NCBI RefSeq assembly: GCF_002160955.1 | Contig: NZ_NFLN01000005.1 | Coordinates: forward strand, 1 to 64,000 | DNA length: 64,000 nt | Origin: Gemmiger sp. An120 | GTDB lineage: Bacteria; Bacillota; Clostridia; Oscillospirales; Ruminococcaceae | Reading direction: 5' to 3' | Part shown: positions 18,038-26,932 of the stretch, in pieces | Numbering within the stretch: position 1 is the first letter of the stretch | Layout of the letters: each line of letters starts with the position of its first letter | Position numbers and translations under genes: made by a program | Notes under the pieces: model-generated | Databases searched by the model: none | What the model was told of the DNA's origin: nothing | The model's input: the letters and a program-made list of their open reading frames with translations, nothing else

Positions 18038-18715
18038 ATGACGATCGCAAACATTTTCGACATTCTGCTGCTGGTGCTGCTGGCGGTAGTGACCCTGCGC
18101 TATATGCAAAAGGGCTTTCTGGCCGGGCTGATCCAGTTTCTGGGCAACCTGCTGGGGCTGGTGGGGGCGGCGCTGCTGTCCCCCCGTGTGGCGGACTGGA
18201 TCTTCGCTACCTTCTTTAAGGGCGGGCTCACCACCCAGATCCAGACCACCATCAGCCAGCAGGGCACGGTGGATCTGGCCGCCCTGGTGGACAAATACGC
18301 GGGTTTCCTGCCCGATGCCATGGAACAGAGCCTGGTACAAAGCGCCACCGACCTGATGAACAGCGGTGCCCCCGACCTGGCCCACAGCCTGGTCACCGAA
18401 CTGATCCAGCCGCTGGTCACTCCGCTGATCACCGTGGTGGTGTTCTTTGTCTGCTTTGCCGTCTGCAAGATGCTGGTCAGCTTCCTGGCCGCGGTGCTCA
18501 CCAACCTGAACCGGGTGCCGCTGGTGGGCGGCGTCAACCAGTTCTTCGGCTTCTTCATGGGCCTGCTGGCCGGTGCGATGGATGTGTTCCTGGTGGTCTG
18601 CGGCGTGTGGGCCGTGGTGGTCATCACCGGCAACAATCTTTCCTGGCTCAACCAGACCGTGCTGCAGGACAGTGTGGCTTTCTCCCTGTTCAGCAGCTTC
18701 AATCCCTTTATGTAA
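18038..18715 (+). CDS. CvpA family membrane protein
   Basis: A 225-residue protein with four hydrophobic stretches. The N-terminal pair (FDILLLVLLAVVTLRYMQKG and a following Gly-rich helix) and a C-terminal pair (ITVVVFFVCFAVCKML and FFMGLLAGAMDVFLVVCGVW) match the layout of CvpA/colicin V production proteins, whose role in Firmicutes is unclear. A loop of about 80 residues separates the two halves. It starts 25 bases after the DUF5711-like gene and is likely co-transcribed with it. Confidence 0.75.
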   Translation: MTIANIFDILLLVLLAVVTLRYMQKGFLAGLIQFLGNLLGLVGAALLSPRVADWIFATFFKGGLTTQIQTTISQQGTVDLAALVDKYAGFLPDAMEQSLVQSATDLMNSGAPDLAHSLVTELIQPLVTPLITVVVFFVCFAVCKMLVSFLAAVLTNLNRVPLVGGVNQFFGFFMGLLAGAMDVFLVVCGVWAVVVITGNNLSWLNQTVLQDSVAFSLFSSFNPFM

Positions 18716-18775
18716 TTCCGCGCGCCGCGCGATCTTTGCGGGGTGTCCCGCATCCCAAAGTGAGGTGTTGTTCCC

Positions 18776-21070
18776 ATGATTTGTGTACGCTGCAAAAAAC
18801 GCCCGGCCATCGTGTTCGTGCAACGGATGGAGGCGGGCCAGACCAAGCAGGAGGGCTACTGCCTGACCTGTGCCAAGGAACTGGGCATCAAGCCGGTGGA
18901 AGATTTGATGAAACAGTTCGGCGTGTCGGATAAAGACCTGGAAGGCATGGAGGAGCGGATGGCCAGCTTCATGGAAGAAGCCGGCGAGGACGGCATCCCC
19001 GGCCTGGCCGCCCTGATGGGCCAGCAAAACCCCGACGACGCCTCCGACAGTGAGGATACCCCGGACAGCCCGGACAACTTCACCGCGGGCGGCAGCGCCA
19101 CCTTCCCCTTCGGCATCGGCCAGCGGGGCAAGGAGAAAAAGGAAGGCAAAAAGGGCGGCCCCCGGCGCAAGTTCCTGGACACCTACTGCGAGAACCTGAC
19201 CGCCAAGGCCGCCGCCGGCAAGCTGGACGACATCATCGGCCGCGACCGGGAGATCTACCGCACCATCCAGATTCTCTGCCGCCGCCAGAAAAACAACCCC
19301 TGCCTGATCGGTGAGGCCGGCGTGGGCAAAACCGCCATCGCCGAGGGCATTGCCCAGCGCATCGCCCGGGGCCAGGTGCCCAGCCAGCTGCGCGGCAAGG
19401 AGATCTACCTGCTGGACCTGACCGCCCTGGTGGCCGGCACCCAGTTCCGCGGCCAGTTCGAGCAGCGGGTCAAGGGGCTGCTCAGCGAGGTTACCGCCGC
19501 GGGCAACATCATCCTGTTTATCGACGAGATCCACAATATCACCGGCGCCGGGGATTCCGAGGGCGCCATGAACGCGGGCAATATCCTGAAACCCGCCCTC
19601 TCCCGGGGCCAGGTGCAGGTGATCGGCGCCACCACCTTTGCCGAGTACCGCAAGTATATCGAGAAAGACCAGGCCCTGGAACGCCGGTTCCAGCCGGTCA
19701 AGGTGGAGGAGCCCAGCGTGGCCGACACCATCGCGGTGATGCAGGGCATCCGCCAGTATTACGAGAGCTACCATCATGTGCAGGTGCCCGCCGATGTGCT
19801 GGCCGCCACCGTCAGCCTGAGCGAGCGGTATATCACCGACCGTTTTCTGCCGGACAAGGCCATCGACCTGCTGGACGAGGCCTGCGCCTGCTGCAGCCTG
19901 CGCCATCCCGAGATTACCGAATGGCTGGAAAATACCAAAAAGCTGGAAGCCCTCAAGGCCCAGGAGGCGGAGCTGGAAAACACCCCCGCCGATCAGCCGC
20001 TGGACTATGAGAAGATGGCCAACGTGAAATCGGAACTGGCCCGCCTGGAGGAGCAGCAGCCCGCCCTGGAGGCCGCCGCCAAGGAGATCCCGGTGACCAT
20101 GGAGGACGTGGCCAAGGTCATCGAGCTGTGGACCGGCATCCCGGCGGTAAAGATCCAGGAGAGCGAGTACACCAAGCTGCTGGGCCTGGAAAGCGCCCTC
20201 AAGGCCAAGATCATCGGCCAGGACGACGCGGTGGAGCGGGTGGCCCGCGCCATCAAGCGCACCCGGGCGGATCTGTCCGGCCGCCGCCGTCCCGCCAGCT
20301 TCATCTTTGTGGGCCCCACCGGCGTGGGCAAAACCGAGCTGGTCAAGCAGCTGGCCGGCCAGCTGTTCGATACGCCGGACCCGCTGATCCGGCTGGACAT
20401 GAGCGAGTTTATGGAAAAGCACGCGGTGAGCCGCCTGATCGGTTCGCCTCCGGGCTATGTGGGCTACGACGAGGCGGGCCAGCTGACCGAGAAGGTGCGC
20501 CGCCGTCCCTACAGCGTGGTGCTGTTTGACGAGATCGAAAAAGCCCACCCGGACGTGATGAACATTCTGCTGCAGATTCTGGACGAGGGCCGCATCAACG
20601 ACGCCCAGGGCCGTGCCGTGAGCTTTGAGAACACGGTGATCTGCATGACCAGCAACGCCGGCAGCACCGACCGGGTGGGGGAGACCGGCTTCAACAAGAC
20701 CGCCGCCCAGATGAGCGAGAGCAAGACTCTGAAAGCCCTGGGAGAGTTCCTGAGGCCGGAGTTCCTGGGCCGCGTGGATGAGGTTGTGGTCTTCCGCCCG
20801 CTGGAGGGCGAGACCCTGCAGAAGATCGCCGCCCTGATGCTGGACGAGTACAAACCCGGCCTGGCCAACAAGGGCGTGGAATTCAGTTATACCCCCGCCG
20901 CCCTGGCCGCGCTGGTGGAGACGGCTTCCGGCGGCAAGTACGGCGCCCGGGATCTGCGGCGCACCATCCGCCGCCAGGTGGAGGATCCCCTGGCCGAGCG
21001 TCTGCTGCAGGGCACCCTGGGCACCGCCGTCACCCTGGACGCGGAGGACGGCAAACCCGTCCTGCGCTGA
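18776..21070 (+). CDS. ClpE-like AAA+ unfoldase with N-terminal zinc finger
   Basis: A 764-residue Hsp100 protein. The N-terminus has a four-cysteine zinc finger (CVRCKK then CLTCAKE), as in ClpE, in place of the usual Clp N-domain. Two AAA+ modules follow: the first with [13 protein letters not shown] and LFIDEIHNI (about residues 180-250), the second with [13 protein letters not shown] and [12 protein letters not shown] (about 510-590). A short coiled region between them is the middle domain. A VGETGFNK loop after the second module may be the ClpP contact. No CtsR or CIRCE-type operator is visible in the 60 bases upstream. Confidence 0.88.
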   Translation: MICVRCKKRPAIVFVQRMEAGQTKQEGYCLTCAKELGIKPVEDLMKQFGVSDKDLEGMEERMASFMEEAGEDGIPGLAALMGQQNPDDASDSEDTPDSPDNFTAGGSATFPFGIGQRGKEKKEGKKGGPRRKFLDTYCENLTAKAAAGKLDDIIGRDREIYRTIQILCRRQKNNPCLIGEAGVGKTAIAEGIAQRIARGQVPSQLRGKEIYLLDLTALVAGTQFRGQFEQRVKGLLSEVTAAGNIILFIDEIHNITGAGDSEGAMNAGNILKPALSRGQVQVIGATTFAEYRKYIEKDQALERRFQPVKVEEPSVADTIAVMQGIRQYYESYHHVQVPADVLAATVSLSERYITDRFLPDKAIDLLDEACACCSLRHPEITEWLENTKKLEALKAQEAELENTPADQPLDYEKMANVKSELARLEEQQPALEAAAKEIPVTMEDVAKVIELWTGIPAVKIQESEYTKLLGLESALKAKIIGQDDAVERVARAIKRTRADLSGRRRPASFIFVGPTGVGKTELVKQLAGQLFDTPDPLIRLDMSEFMEKHAVSRLIGSPPGYVGYDEAGQLTEKVRRRPYSVVLFDEIEKAHPDVMNILLQILDEGRINDAQGRAVSFENTVICMTSNAGSTDRVGETGFNKTAAQMSESKTLKALGEFLRPEFLGRVDEVVVFRPLEGETLQKIAALMLDEYKPGLANKGVEFSYTPAALAALVETASGGKYGARDLRRTIRRQVEDPLAERLLQGTLGTAVTLDAEDGKPVLR

Positions 21071-21091
21071 CCCGAGAAAGGAGCGCAAGCT

Positions 21092-21472
21092 ATGGCGCTG
21101 CACGCGGTGCATCATGTGGCCATTCTGGTCAGCGATTACCAGGCAAGCCGGCATTTCTATGTGGATCTGCTGGGCTTTACAGTATTGCGGGAGAATTTCC
21201 GCCCGGAGAAAAACGACTGGAAGCTGGATCTGATCCTGGACGGGGTGGAGCTGGAGATCTTCAGCGCCCCCGCCGCCCCGCCCCGGCCCGACCGGCCGGA
21301 GGCGCTGGGCCTGCGGCATCTGGCCTTCCGGGTGGAGGATGTGGAGCGGGAGGCCGCGGCCCTGGGTGCCAAAGGCATCCCCACCGAGCCCATCCGGATG
21401 GACCCCTATTCCCAAAAGCGGTTTACCTTTTTCCGGGACCCGGACGGCCTGCCGCTGGAACTGCATGAATAA
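21092..21472 (+). CDS. VOC family (glyoxalase-like) metalloenzyme
   Basis: A 126-residue vicinal-oxygen-chelate protein with two beta-alpha-beta-beta-beta halves. It begins LHAVHHVAILVSDYQASRHF and ends with FFRDPDGLPLELHE. Candidate metal ligands are a His in HHVAI, Glu in VELEIF, His in LRHLAF and Glu in PLELHE. The sequence resembles the YaeR/GloA2 branch, whose substrate is unproven. It follows clpE by 21 bases and a strong terminator follows it, so it closes this transcript. Confidence 0.85.
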   Translation: MALHAVHHVAILVSDYQASRHFYVDLLGFTVLRENFRPEKNDWKLDLILDGVELEIFSAPAAPPRPDRPEALGLRHLAFRVEDVEREAAALGAKGIPTEPIRMDPYSQKRFTFFRDPDGLPLELHE

Positions 21473-21477
21473 AACAG

Positions 21478-21509
21478 AGAGCGCGTGCACAACGCGCTCT
21501 TTATTTTTT
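21478..21509 (+). terminator. intrinsic terminator after the VOC gene
   Basis: A 9-bp stem (21478-21486 with 21492-21500) and a 5-base loop, followed by TTATTTTTT. It separates the clpE transcript from the AT-rich promoter of the DUF2089 gene. Confidence 0.85.
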
Positions 21510-21526
21510 AAAAATAAAGTTTACTA

Positions 21527-21558
21527 TTGACTTTAATATTATTCAATGATATATTGAA
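21527..21558 (+). promoter_or_regulatory. promoter with palindrome over the -10, DUF2089 gene
   Basis: A TTGACT -35 (21527-21532) and TATATT -10 (21550-21555) with a 17-base spacer, in an unusually AT-rich stretch for this window. An inverted repeat TTCAAT-N5-ATTGAA (21542-21558) covers the -10 and could be an operator, perhaps for the HTH protein encoded immediately downstream. Confidence 0.7.
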
Positions 21559-21585
21559 ATAAATTCAAGAAAGGAGGGCGGAACC

Positions 21586-21885
21586 GTGAGCATCAATGTG
21601 GTGCCGGAGTGGATGGTAAACCTGGATCCGGAGGATGTGGCCTTTATCCGCAACTTCCTGCTGGCATCCGGCTCTCTCAAGCAGATTGCCGGGCAGTACG
21701 GGGTTACCTATCCCACGGTGCGGCTGCGGCTGGACAAACTGATCCAGAAGATTCAGGTCAGCGAGGATGTGGAGAACGACGACTACATCGCCCTTATCAA
21801 GCGGCTGGCCATCAACGACAAACTGGATGTGGCCGCCGCCCGCCTGCTGATCGAGGAATACAAGAAACGCAAAAAGGAGGAATAA
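21586..21885 (+). CDS. DUF2089-like helix-turn-helix protein
   Basis: A 99-residue protein with an N-terminal PEWMVNLDPEDVAFIRNFLL segment and a sigma-like helix-turn-helix (SLKQIAGQYGVTYPTVRLRL, about residues 30-50), then an acidic linker and a Lys-rich C-terminal helix. This matches the DUF2089 family, small DNA-binding proteins of unknown role. It starts at GTG after AAAGGAGGGCGG. The next gene, a small membrane protein, begins 3 bases after its stop, so the pair probably acts together, for example as cytoplasmic regulator and membrane partner (inference). Confidence 0.8.
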   Translation: MSINVVPEWMVNLDPEDVAFIRNFLLASGSLKQIAGQYGVTYPTVRLRLDKLIQKIQVSEDVENDDYIALIKRLAINDKLDVAAARLLIEEYKKRKKEE

Positions 21886-21888
21886 AGG

Positions 21889-22200
21889 ATGTCGATTTTC
21901 CCTGTGCTGATCATTCTGCTGGTGGGGGCGCTGGTGATGCTGGCGCTGCAGGTGGGGCTGTGCCTGCTCAAACCGCTCTGGCCCGGCCTGATCCTGCCGG
22001 CACTCTGCCTGGCATTTTCCGTTTTTCTGGCACTGAACACGGCAGCTACCGGTTCTGTGCTGGAAACTGCCATGACCATGGCGCTGACCTTCCTGCTGGG
22101 CAATGTGCCTACCCTGATCCTGCTGCTGATCCTGCTGCTCTGCCGCAAGGGCCGCAGCAGCAAAAAGCAGCTGGACAAGATGAACATTCAGGATCTGTAA
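21889..22200 (+). CDS. small three-helix membrane protein
   Basis: 103 residues with three strongly hydrophobic segments (about 4-28, 33-52 and 58-83) and a short basic cytoplasmic tail (CRKGRSSKKQLDKMNIQDL). I recognise no family. The ribosome binding site AAAGGAGG lies at the end of the preceding DUF2089 gene and the two genes are nearly touching, so they should be co-translated. Confidence 0.75.
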   Translation: MSIFPVLIILLVGALVMLALQVGLCLLKPLWPGLILPALCLAFSVFLALNTAATGSVLETAMTMALTFLLGNVPTLILLLILLLCRKGRSSKKQLDKMNIQDL

Positions 22201-22260
22201 CCGATTTTTCCCGGCCCGCTTTGTGCGGGCCGGCCGCCTGATGACCGACGGGGAGGAACC

Positions 22261-23211
22261 ATGAAGGTAACACTGGAACTGCGGATCTGCGACGAGGCAG
22301 GCCAGCGGTTTTTCGGGGAAGGGCCCCGGCAGCTGCTGGAGGGCGTGGAGCGCCTGGGCAGCCTGCGGGCCGCCGCTGCCGAAATGGGGATGGCCTACAC
22401 CAAGGCGCTGGCCCTGGTGCGCCGGGCGGAAAAGGAACTGGGCTTCCCCCTGACCCGGCGCAGCATCGGGGGCAAGGGCGGCGGCGGAAGCTGCCTGACC
22501 CCCCAGGCAAAGGAATGGATGGAACGGTACGAAGCCTGCCGAACCGCCTGTGACCGTCTGGCACAAGAGGTGTATCAAACCTATTTTGCCGGCTTCGGGC
22601 AAACACAGCCGGCCAATCGCGCGCCCCGGGTGGGCTGCGTGGTGCTGGCGGCGGGAAAAGGCCAGCGGTTCGGCGGCAACAAGCTGCTGGCCCCGCTGGG
22701 CGGCAAACCGCTGCTGGCCCATACCCTGGCCGCTTTGCCCCGGCAGCGGCTGGCCCGGCTGCTGGCGGTGGCCAGCGCCCCCGAAACGGCCGCCCTCTGC
22801 CAGCAGAGCGGCGTGCCCTGCCTGCTCTACCCGGGCGGGCCCCAGAGCGAATCGGTGCGGCGGGGCCTGGCGGAGATGACAGATCTGGACGGCTGCCTTT
22901 TCCTGCCCGGCGACCAGCCTCTCTGCCGCCGGGAAAGCCTGGAAAAACTGCTGGATGCCTTTGCGGATCATCCGCAGTCGGTCATCCGTTTGGCCTGGCA
23001 GGGCCGTCCGGGCAGCCCGGTGGTGTTCCCGGCGGTGCTGTTTGACCGCCTGGCGGCCCTTTCCGGCGATGTGGGCGGCATGGCCGCCGTGCCCGGCAGC
23101 GGCGTTCCGGTGCGGCTGGTGGAAGCCGCCCAGCCCTGGGAACTGTGGGACGCCGATACCCCCGCCGCCCTGGCCCGGCTGGAAGAATGCCTGGCCCAGA
23201 ACGATCGATAA
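22261..23211 (+). CDS. ModE-type HTH fused to MocA-like nucleotidyltransferase
   Basis: A 316-residue two-domain protein. Residues 1-110 form a ModE-type winged helix (VERLGSLRAAAAEMGMAYTK, then LTRRSIGGKGGGGSCLTP). From about 118 on it is an NTP-transferase of the MobA/MocA type, with the nucleotide-binding GCVVLAAGKGQRFGGNKLL and a metal-site FLPGDQPLC. MocA enzymes attach CMP to molybdopterin; ModE domains bind DNA. No other molybdenum gene lies in the window. The start follows GGGGAGGAACC. A bidirectional terminator follows. Confidence 0.85.
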   Translation: MKVTLELRICDEAGQRFFGEGPRQLLEGVERLGSLRAAAAEMGMAYTKALALVRRAEKELGFPLTRRSIGGKGGGGSCLTPQAKEWMERYEACRTACDRLAQEVYQTYFAGFGQTQPANRAPRVGCVVLAAGKGQRFGGNKLLAPLGGKPLLAHTLAALPRQRLARLLAVASAPETAALCQQSGVPCLLYPGGPQSESVRRGLAEMTDLDGCLFLPGDQPLCRRESLEKLLDAFADHPQSVIRLAWQGRPGSPVVFPAVLFDRLAALSGDVGGMAAVPGSGVPVRLVEAAQPWELWDADTPAALARLEECLAQNDR

Positions 23212-23216
23212 ACGCA

Positions 23217-23250
23217 AAAAATCCCGGATGCGGATGCATCCGGGATTTTT
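23217..23250. terminator. bidirectional terminator between mocA-like gene and tRNA-Lys
   Basis: A 15-bp perfect stem (23217-23231 with 23236-23250) and a 4-base loop, A-rich on the left arm and ending in TTTTT on the right. It can terminate the nucleotidyltransferase gene on the plus strand and tRNA-Lys on the minus strand. Its last base is also the first of the tRNA CCA complement. Confidence 0.85.
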
Positions 23251-23325
23251 GGTGAGCCACCGGGGATTCGAACCCCGGACCCATTGCTTAAAAGGCAATT
23301 GCTCTGCCGACTGAGCTAGTGGCTC
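23250..23325 (-). tRNA. tRNA-Lys (anticodon TTT)
   Basis: The minus strand folds as a 76-base cloverleaf. It has a 7-bp acceptor stem GAGCCAC/GTGGCTC, D-arm with AGCTCAGTCGGCAGAGC, an anticodon stem ATTGC/GCAAT around the loop CTTTTAA (anticodon TTT), a T-arm containing GGTTCGAATCC, discriminator A and an encoded CCA. Confidence 0.97.
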
Positions 23326-23340
23326 TCAACTAGCTTTACA

Positions 23341-23369
23341 AGTATAGCAGGGCTTTTCAGGATTGTCAA
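23341..23369 (-). promoter_or_regulatory. tRNA-Lys promoter
   Basis: On the minus strand there is a perfect TTGACA -35 (23364-23369) and TATACT -10 (23341-23346) with a 17-base spacer, 16 bases upstream of the tRNA 5' end. Confidence 0.9.
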
Positions 23370-23388
23370 GGGGTTTGCGGCGGAAAAG

Positions 23389-24774
23389 TCAGGATTCGTC
23401 TGCCTGTACGGTGGGGCGGCTTTGATTCTCCCGGCGGCGCAGGTGCTTTTCAAATACCAGGGCGAATACGGTGCCGCTTACACAGGCGGAAATCACGTCC
23501 GCCAGAGGCTCGGCGTAGAAAGCCGCCTGCGCGCCCCAGAAGATAGGCAGAATCAGGGTGAACACCACAAAGCTGCCCTTACGGAACAGCGACAGCACCA
23601 GCGAAGTTTTGGTGCGGGCCAAAGCGGTGAGGCCGTCCACCCGGGCGTACTGCACCGCCAGCGGGATGATGGCCAGGGTGAATACCCGCAGCCCCCAGGC
23701 GGACAGATCGATCAGGGTGGGATCGGCGGTGAAGATCCGCACCACCCAGCCGGCCATCAGCTGGAATACCACGAACAGAATGGCGGTGAAGCCCAGGCAC
23801 ATCCGCAGCACGCAGCGGGTGGCCTGCCGCACCCGGTCACTCTGGCAGGCGCCATAGTTGTAACTGATGATGGCCTGGGTACCGCTGCTGATGCCCAGCA
23901 TCGGGCCGGTGATCAGAGCCATACAGCTCTGTACGATGGTGGCGCAGGCGATCAGAAGGTCGCCCTGCTCCGGGCCGCCGTACCGCTGCAGCACCGCGTT
24001 CATGGCAATCAGGATCAGGCTGTCGGTGGCCATGATCAGAAACGGCGGAAAACCAATGGTCGCCACCCGCAGCATAAGGCGTCCGTCCGGGAGGGAGAAC
24101 CCGATGCGGATGGGCGGCTTGCGGAACAAGAACCACACGGTGAAGCAGCAGCTTAAAAACTGGGCCAGCACCGTGGCCACCGCCGCACCGGCCACCCCCA
24201 TGTCCAGCACAAAGATGAACACCGGGTCCAGCACGATGTTGGCCACCGCGCCGATCAGCACCGCCGCCATCCCCACCGTGCTGAATCCCTGGCAGGTGAT
24301 GAAGTAGTTCAGACCTACTGCCATCAGCGCAAAGAAGGTGCCGGCCGTGTAGATGGTCATGTAGGTGTCCGCGTAGACAAAGGTGGCGCTGCTGGCACCG
24401 AAACAGAGCAGCAGCGGACGGCGGCAGAGCAAAAAGCCTACCGTCAGCACCGCCGACAGCCCGGTCAGCAGCAGAAAACAGTTGGCCAGCACCCGCCGGG
24501 CCGCTTCGTTATCGCCCTCGCCCATGCGGATGGCCATCAAAATGGAGCCGCCCAGACCTACCAGAGTGCCGAAACTGCTCAGCAGGGTCACGATGGGGCC
24601 GCATACCCCCACCCCCGCCAGGGCAAGGTCGCCGATCTCCGGAATGTTGCCGATATACACACGGTCGATCAGGCTGTATAATACATTAACAAACTGGGCG
24701 ATCATGGCGGGCACCGCCAGCCCCAGCACCAGCCGGGGGATGGGCGCGCGGCCCAGATCCTGTCTGCCTTTCAT
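23389..24774 (-). CDS. MATE family efflux transporter
   Basis: A 461-residue membrane protein with about twelve hydrophobic helices in two halves, the MATE fold for Na+ or H+-driven export of drugs or metabolites. It begins with RLVLGLAVPAMIAQFVNVLY, the usual MATE helix 1, and contains ISSGTQAIISYNYGAC, the conserved loop and helix 8 region. Substrate cannot be inferred. GGGAG precedes the ATG. It is divergently transcribed from ogt and shares a -35 box with it. No terminator lies before the tRNA-Lys promoter downstream. Confidence 0.9.
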   Translation of the reverse strand: MKGRQDLGRAPIPRLVLGLAVPAMIAQFVNVLYSLIDRVYIGNIPEIGDLALAGVGVCGPIVTLLSSFGTLVGLGGSILMAIRMGEGDNEAARRVLANCFLLLTGLSAVLTVGFLLCRRPLLLCFGASSATFVYADTYMTIYTAGTFFALMAVGLNYFITCQGFSTVGMAAVLIGAVANIVLDPVFIFVLDMGVAGAAVATVLAQFLSCCFTVWFLFRKPPIRIGFSLPDGRLMLRVATIGFPPFLIMATDSLILIAMNAVLQRYGGPEQGDLLIACATIVQSCMALITGPMLGISSGTQAIISYNYGACQSDRVRQATRCVLRMCLGFTAILFVVFQLMAGWVVRIFTADPTLIDLSAWGLRVFTLAIIPLAVQYARVDGLTALARTKTSLVLSLFRKGSFVVFTLILPIFWGAQAAFYAEPLADVISACVSGTVFALVFEKHLRRRENQSRPTVQADES

Positions 24775-24837
24775 AAGAACGAAACTCCCTCATTCGATAC
24801 CAAATCTTACGGCCGCCCGGGCAGCCGCATTGCGGCT

Positions 24838-24866
24838 ATTATAGCATCCGCGCCGCACGGTTGCAA
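24838..24866 (-). promoter_or_regulatory. MATE gene promoter sharing its -35 with ogt
   Basis: On the minus strand there is a TATAAT -10 (24838-24843), a 17-base spacer and a TTGCAA -35 (24861-24866). TTGCAA is its own reverse complement and is also the -35 of the divergent ogt promoter. Confidence 0.7.
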
Positions 24867-24890
24867 CGGGGTTTTGCCTTGTGGTATAGT
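24861..24890 (+). promoter_or_regulatory. ogt promoter sharing its -35 with the MATE gene
   Basis: TTGCAA -35 (24861-24866), 18-base spacer and TATAGT -10 (24885-24890) preceded by TGG (extended -10). The -35 is the same palindromic hexamer used by the minus-strand promoter. Confidence 0.7.
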
Positions 24891-24933
24891 GAAAAAAACG
24901 TCCGCTGTTCCGGCGGGCGGAAGGAGGGCCGGT

Positions 24934-25407
24934 ATGATTGCTTTTTGCGAATATGAAAGCCCGCTGGGCATGTTGGTGCTGGCGGCGGATGAACGGGGGC
25001 TTTGCCGGGTGGGCCTGCATGCGCAGCCCGGCCCGGAGATGACGCAGAAGGACACCCCGGTGCTGGCGGCGGCCCGCACCCAGCTGGACGAGTATTTTGC
25101 CGGGCGGCGCACTGCGTTTGACCTGCCTCTTTCGGAGACCGGCACCGGGTTCCAGAAACAGGTCTGGGCGGCGCTGCGGGCCATTCCCTGGGGCGAGACC
25201 CGCAGCTACGGCCAGATCGCCGCGGCGGTGGGGCGGCCGGCGGCAGCCCGGGCGGTAGGCGGGGCCTGCCATGCGAATCCTCTGCTGATCGTGACCCCCT
25301 GCCACCGGGTGGTGGGGGCAGGCGGGGCGCTTACCGGATTTGGCGCCGGGCTGCCCGCCAAGGAGTTTCTGCTGGCGCTGGAACATCCGGAACCCTCCCG
25401 CCCTTGA
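24934..25407 (+). CDS. ogt: methylated-DNA--protein-cysteine methyltransferase
   Basis: Suicide enzyme that removes O6-alkyl groups from guanine. The 157 residues contain the acceptor motif TPCHRVVGAGG with Cys123 and the DNA-binding helix region PWGETRSYGQIAAAVG before it. The ATG at 24934 follows AAGGAGGG; an in-frame ATG at 24874 lies inside the promoter and is rejected. Its stop codon overlaps the -35 of the glyS promoter. Confidence 0.94.
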   Translation: MIAFCEYESPLGMLVLAADERGLCRVGLHAQPGPEMTQKDTPVLAAARTQLDEYFAGRRTAFDLPLSETGTGFQKQVWAALRAIPWGETRSYGQIAAAVGRPAAARAVGGACHANPLLIVTPCHRVVGAGGALTGFGAGLPAKEFLLALEHPEPSRP

Positions 25408-25432
25408 CGAAGCGGCGCGGGGCGGGTATGAT
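25404..25432 (+). promoter_or_regulatory. glyS promoter
   Basis: TTGACG -35 (25404-25409) and TATGAT -10 (25427-25432) with a 17-base spacer. The -35 overlaps the ogt stop codon. The leader is only about 70 bases, too short for a T-box. Confidence 0.75.
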
Positions 25433-25506
25433 AGGGTAGAACAGGCGGGCGGGGGCCCGCTGCAAACAACGGCGGCGCAGCCAGCGTCGCGGTAAGGAGT
25501 AGAAGA

Positions 25507-26922
25507 ATGAAAAACAGCGAAAAGAGTTTTGAGACCATCGTAAACCTGTGCAAAAACCGGGGCTTTGTCTACCCGGGCAGCGAGATCTACGGCGGTCTTG
25601 CCAACAGCTGGGACTACGGCCCCCTGGGAGTGGAGTTCAAGAACAACGTAAAGAAAGCCTGGCTGAAGAAGTTCGTGCAGGAAAGCCCCACCAATGTGGG
25701 CCTTGACGCGGCCATCATCATGAACCCCCAGACCTGGATCACCACCGGGCATGTGGCCGGCTTCTCTGATCCTCTGCTGGACTGCCGCGCCTGCAAGGCC
25801 CGCCACCGGGCCGACAAGCTCATCGGCGACGAGTACCCCGACGTAAACGTGGACGCCATGAGCTTTGACGAGATGGACGCTTTCATCAACGAGCATACCG
25901 ATCTGGTCTGCCCGGTCTGCGGCAAGCATGACTTCACCCCCATCCGCAAATTCAACCTGATGTTCAAGACCGCCATCGGCGTGACCGAGGACTCCTCCTC
26001 CACCTGCTACCTGCGTCCCGAGACCGCCCAGGGCATCTTTGTGAACTTTGCCAACATCCAGCGCACCACCCGCCGCAAGCTGCCCTTCGGCGTCTGCCAG
26101 GTGGGTAAAGCGTTCCGCAACGAGATCACCCCGGGCAACTTCACCTTCCGTACCCGCGAGTTCGAGCAGATGGAGTGCGAGTTCTTCTGCAAGCCCGGCA
26201 CCGACCTGGAGTGGTTCGCCTACTGGAAGGACTTCTGCCGCGACTGGCTGCTGAGCCTGGGCATCAGGGAGGAGAACCTGCGCCTGCGTGACCATGAGCC
26301 CGCCGAGCTGGCTTTCTACTCCCGCGCCACCACCGACATCGAGTACGCCTTCCCGTTCACCGACTGGGGCGAGCTGTGGGGCATTGCCGACCGTACCAAC
26401 TACGACCTGGGCCGCCATCAGGAGGCCAGCGGCAAGAGCCTGGAGTACTTCGATCAGGAGACCGGCGAGCACTACATCCCCTACGTGATCGAGCCCTCCC
26501 TGGGCGCCGACCGGGTGGCCCTGGCTTTCCTGTGCGACGCTTACGACGAGGAGCACCTGACCGACGCCAAGGGCAAGGAGGACGTGCGGGTTGTTCTGCG
26601 TCTGCATCCCTACCTGGCCCCCTTCAAGGCCGCCGTGCTGCCCCTGAGCAAGAAACTGGGCGACAAGGCTATGGAGATCCGGGGCGAGCTGAGCCGCTAC
26701 TTCATGGTGGACTACGACGAGGCCGGTTCCATCGGCAAGCGTTACCGCCGCCAGGACGAGATCGGCACCCCGCTGTGCATCACCGTGGACTTTGACACCG
26801 TGGGCGATGGGGAAAAGGAAGGCGACAACTGCGTCACCGTCCGCGACCGCGACACCATGGAGCAGGTGCGTCTGCCCATCAGCGAGCTGCGCGCCTATAT
26901 TGAGAAGAAGATCGAATTCTAA
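25507..26922 (+). CDS. glyS: glycine--tRNA ligase, dimeric type
   Basis: Charges tRNA-Gly. The 471-residue single-chain form is the alpha2 class II enzyme. Visible landmarks are the N-terminal [19 protein letters not shown] segment, a CRACKARH zinc-type pair with CPVCGKHDF (about residues 95-140), motif 2 FRNEITPGN near 205, and the C-terminal anticodon-binding domain with [18 protein letters not shown]. The ATG follows GGTAAGGAGTAGAAG. A terminator lies just after it, so part of the transcript may continue into the aminopeptidase gene. Confidence 0.96.
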   Translation: MKNSEKSFETIVNLCKNRGFVYPGSEIYGGLANSWDYGPLGVEFKNNVKKAWLKKFVQESPTNVGLDAAIIMNPQTWITTGHVAGFSDPLLDCRACKARHRADKLIGDEYPDVNVDAMSFDEMDAFINEHTDLVCPVCGKHDFTPIRKFNLMFKTAIGVTEDSSSTCYLRPETAQGIFVNFANIQRTTRRKLPFGVCQVGKAFRNEITPGNFTFRTREFEQMECEFFCKPGTDLEWFAYWKDFCRDWLLSLGIREENLRLRDHEPAELAFYSRATTDIEYAFPFTDWGELWGIADRTNYDLGRHQEASGKSLEYFDQETGEHYIPYVIEPSLGADRVALAFLCDAYDEEHLTDAKGKEDVRVVLRLHPYLAPFKAAVLPLSKKLGDKAMEIRGELSRYFMVDYDEAGSIGKRYRRQDEIGTPLCITVDFDTVGDGEKEGDNCVTVRDRDTMEQVRLPISELRAYIEKKIEF

Positions 26923-26932
26923 CAGCAAGCCC

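Noticed and set aside
17951-21490. An 1179-codon minus-strand open frame across the CvpA, ClpE and VOC genes
   Set aside because: It mirrors three clear plus-strand genes; composition is typical of an antisense shadow and no family is recognisable.
22201-22260. Hairpin CCGGCCCGC/GCGGGCCGG (22211-22233) as a terminator
   Set aside because: No T-run on either strand; it may be an incidental GC-rich inverted repeat.
25433-25506. T-box leader for glyS
   Set aside because: The leader is only about 70 bases and lacks the GGGTGGNACCGCGG motif.
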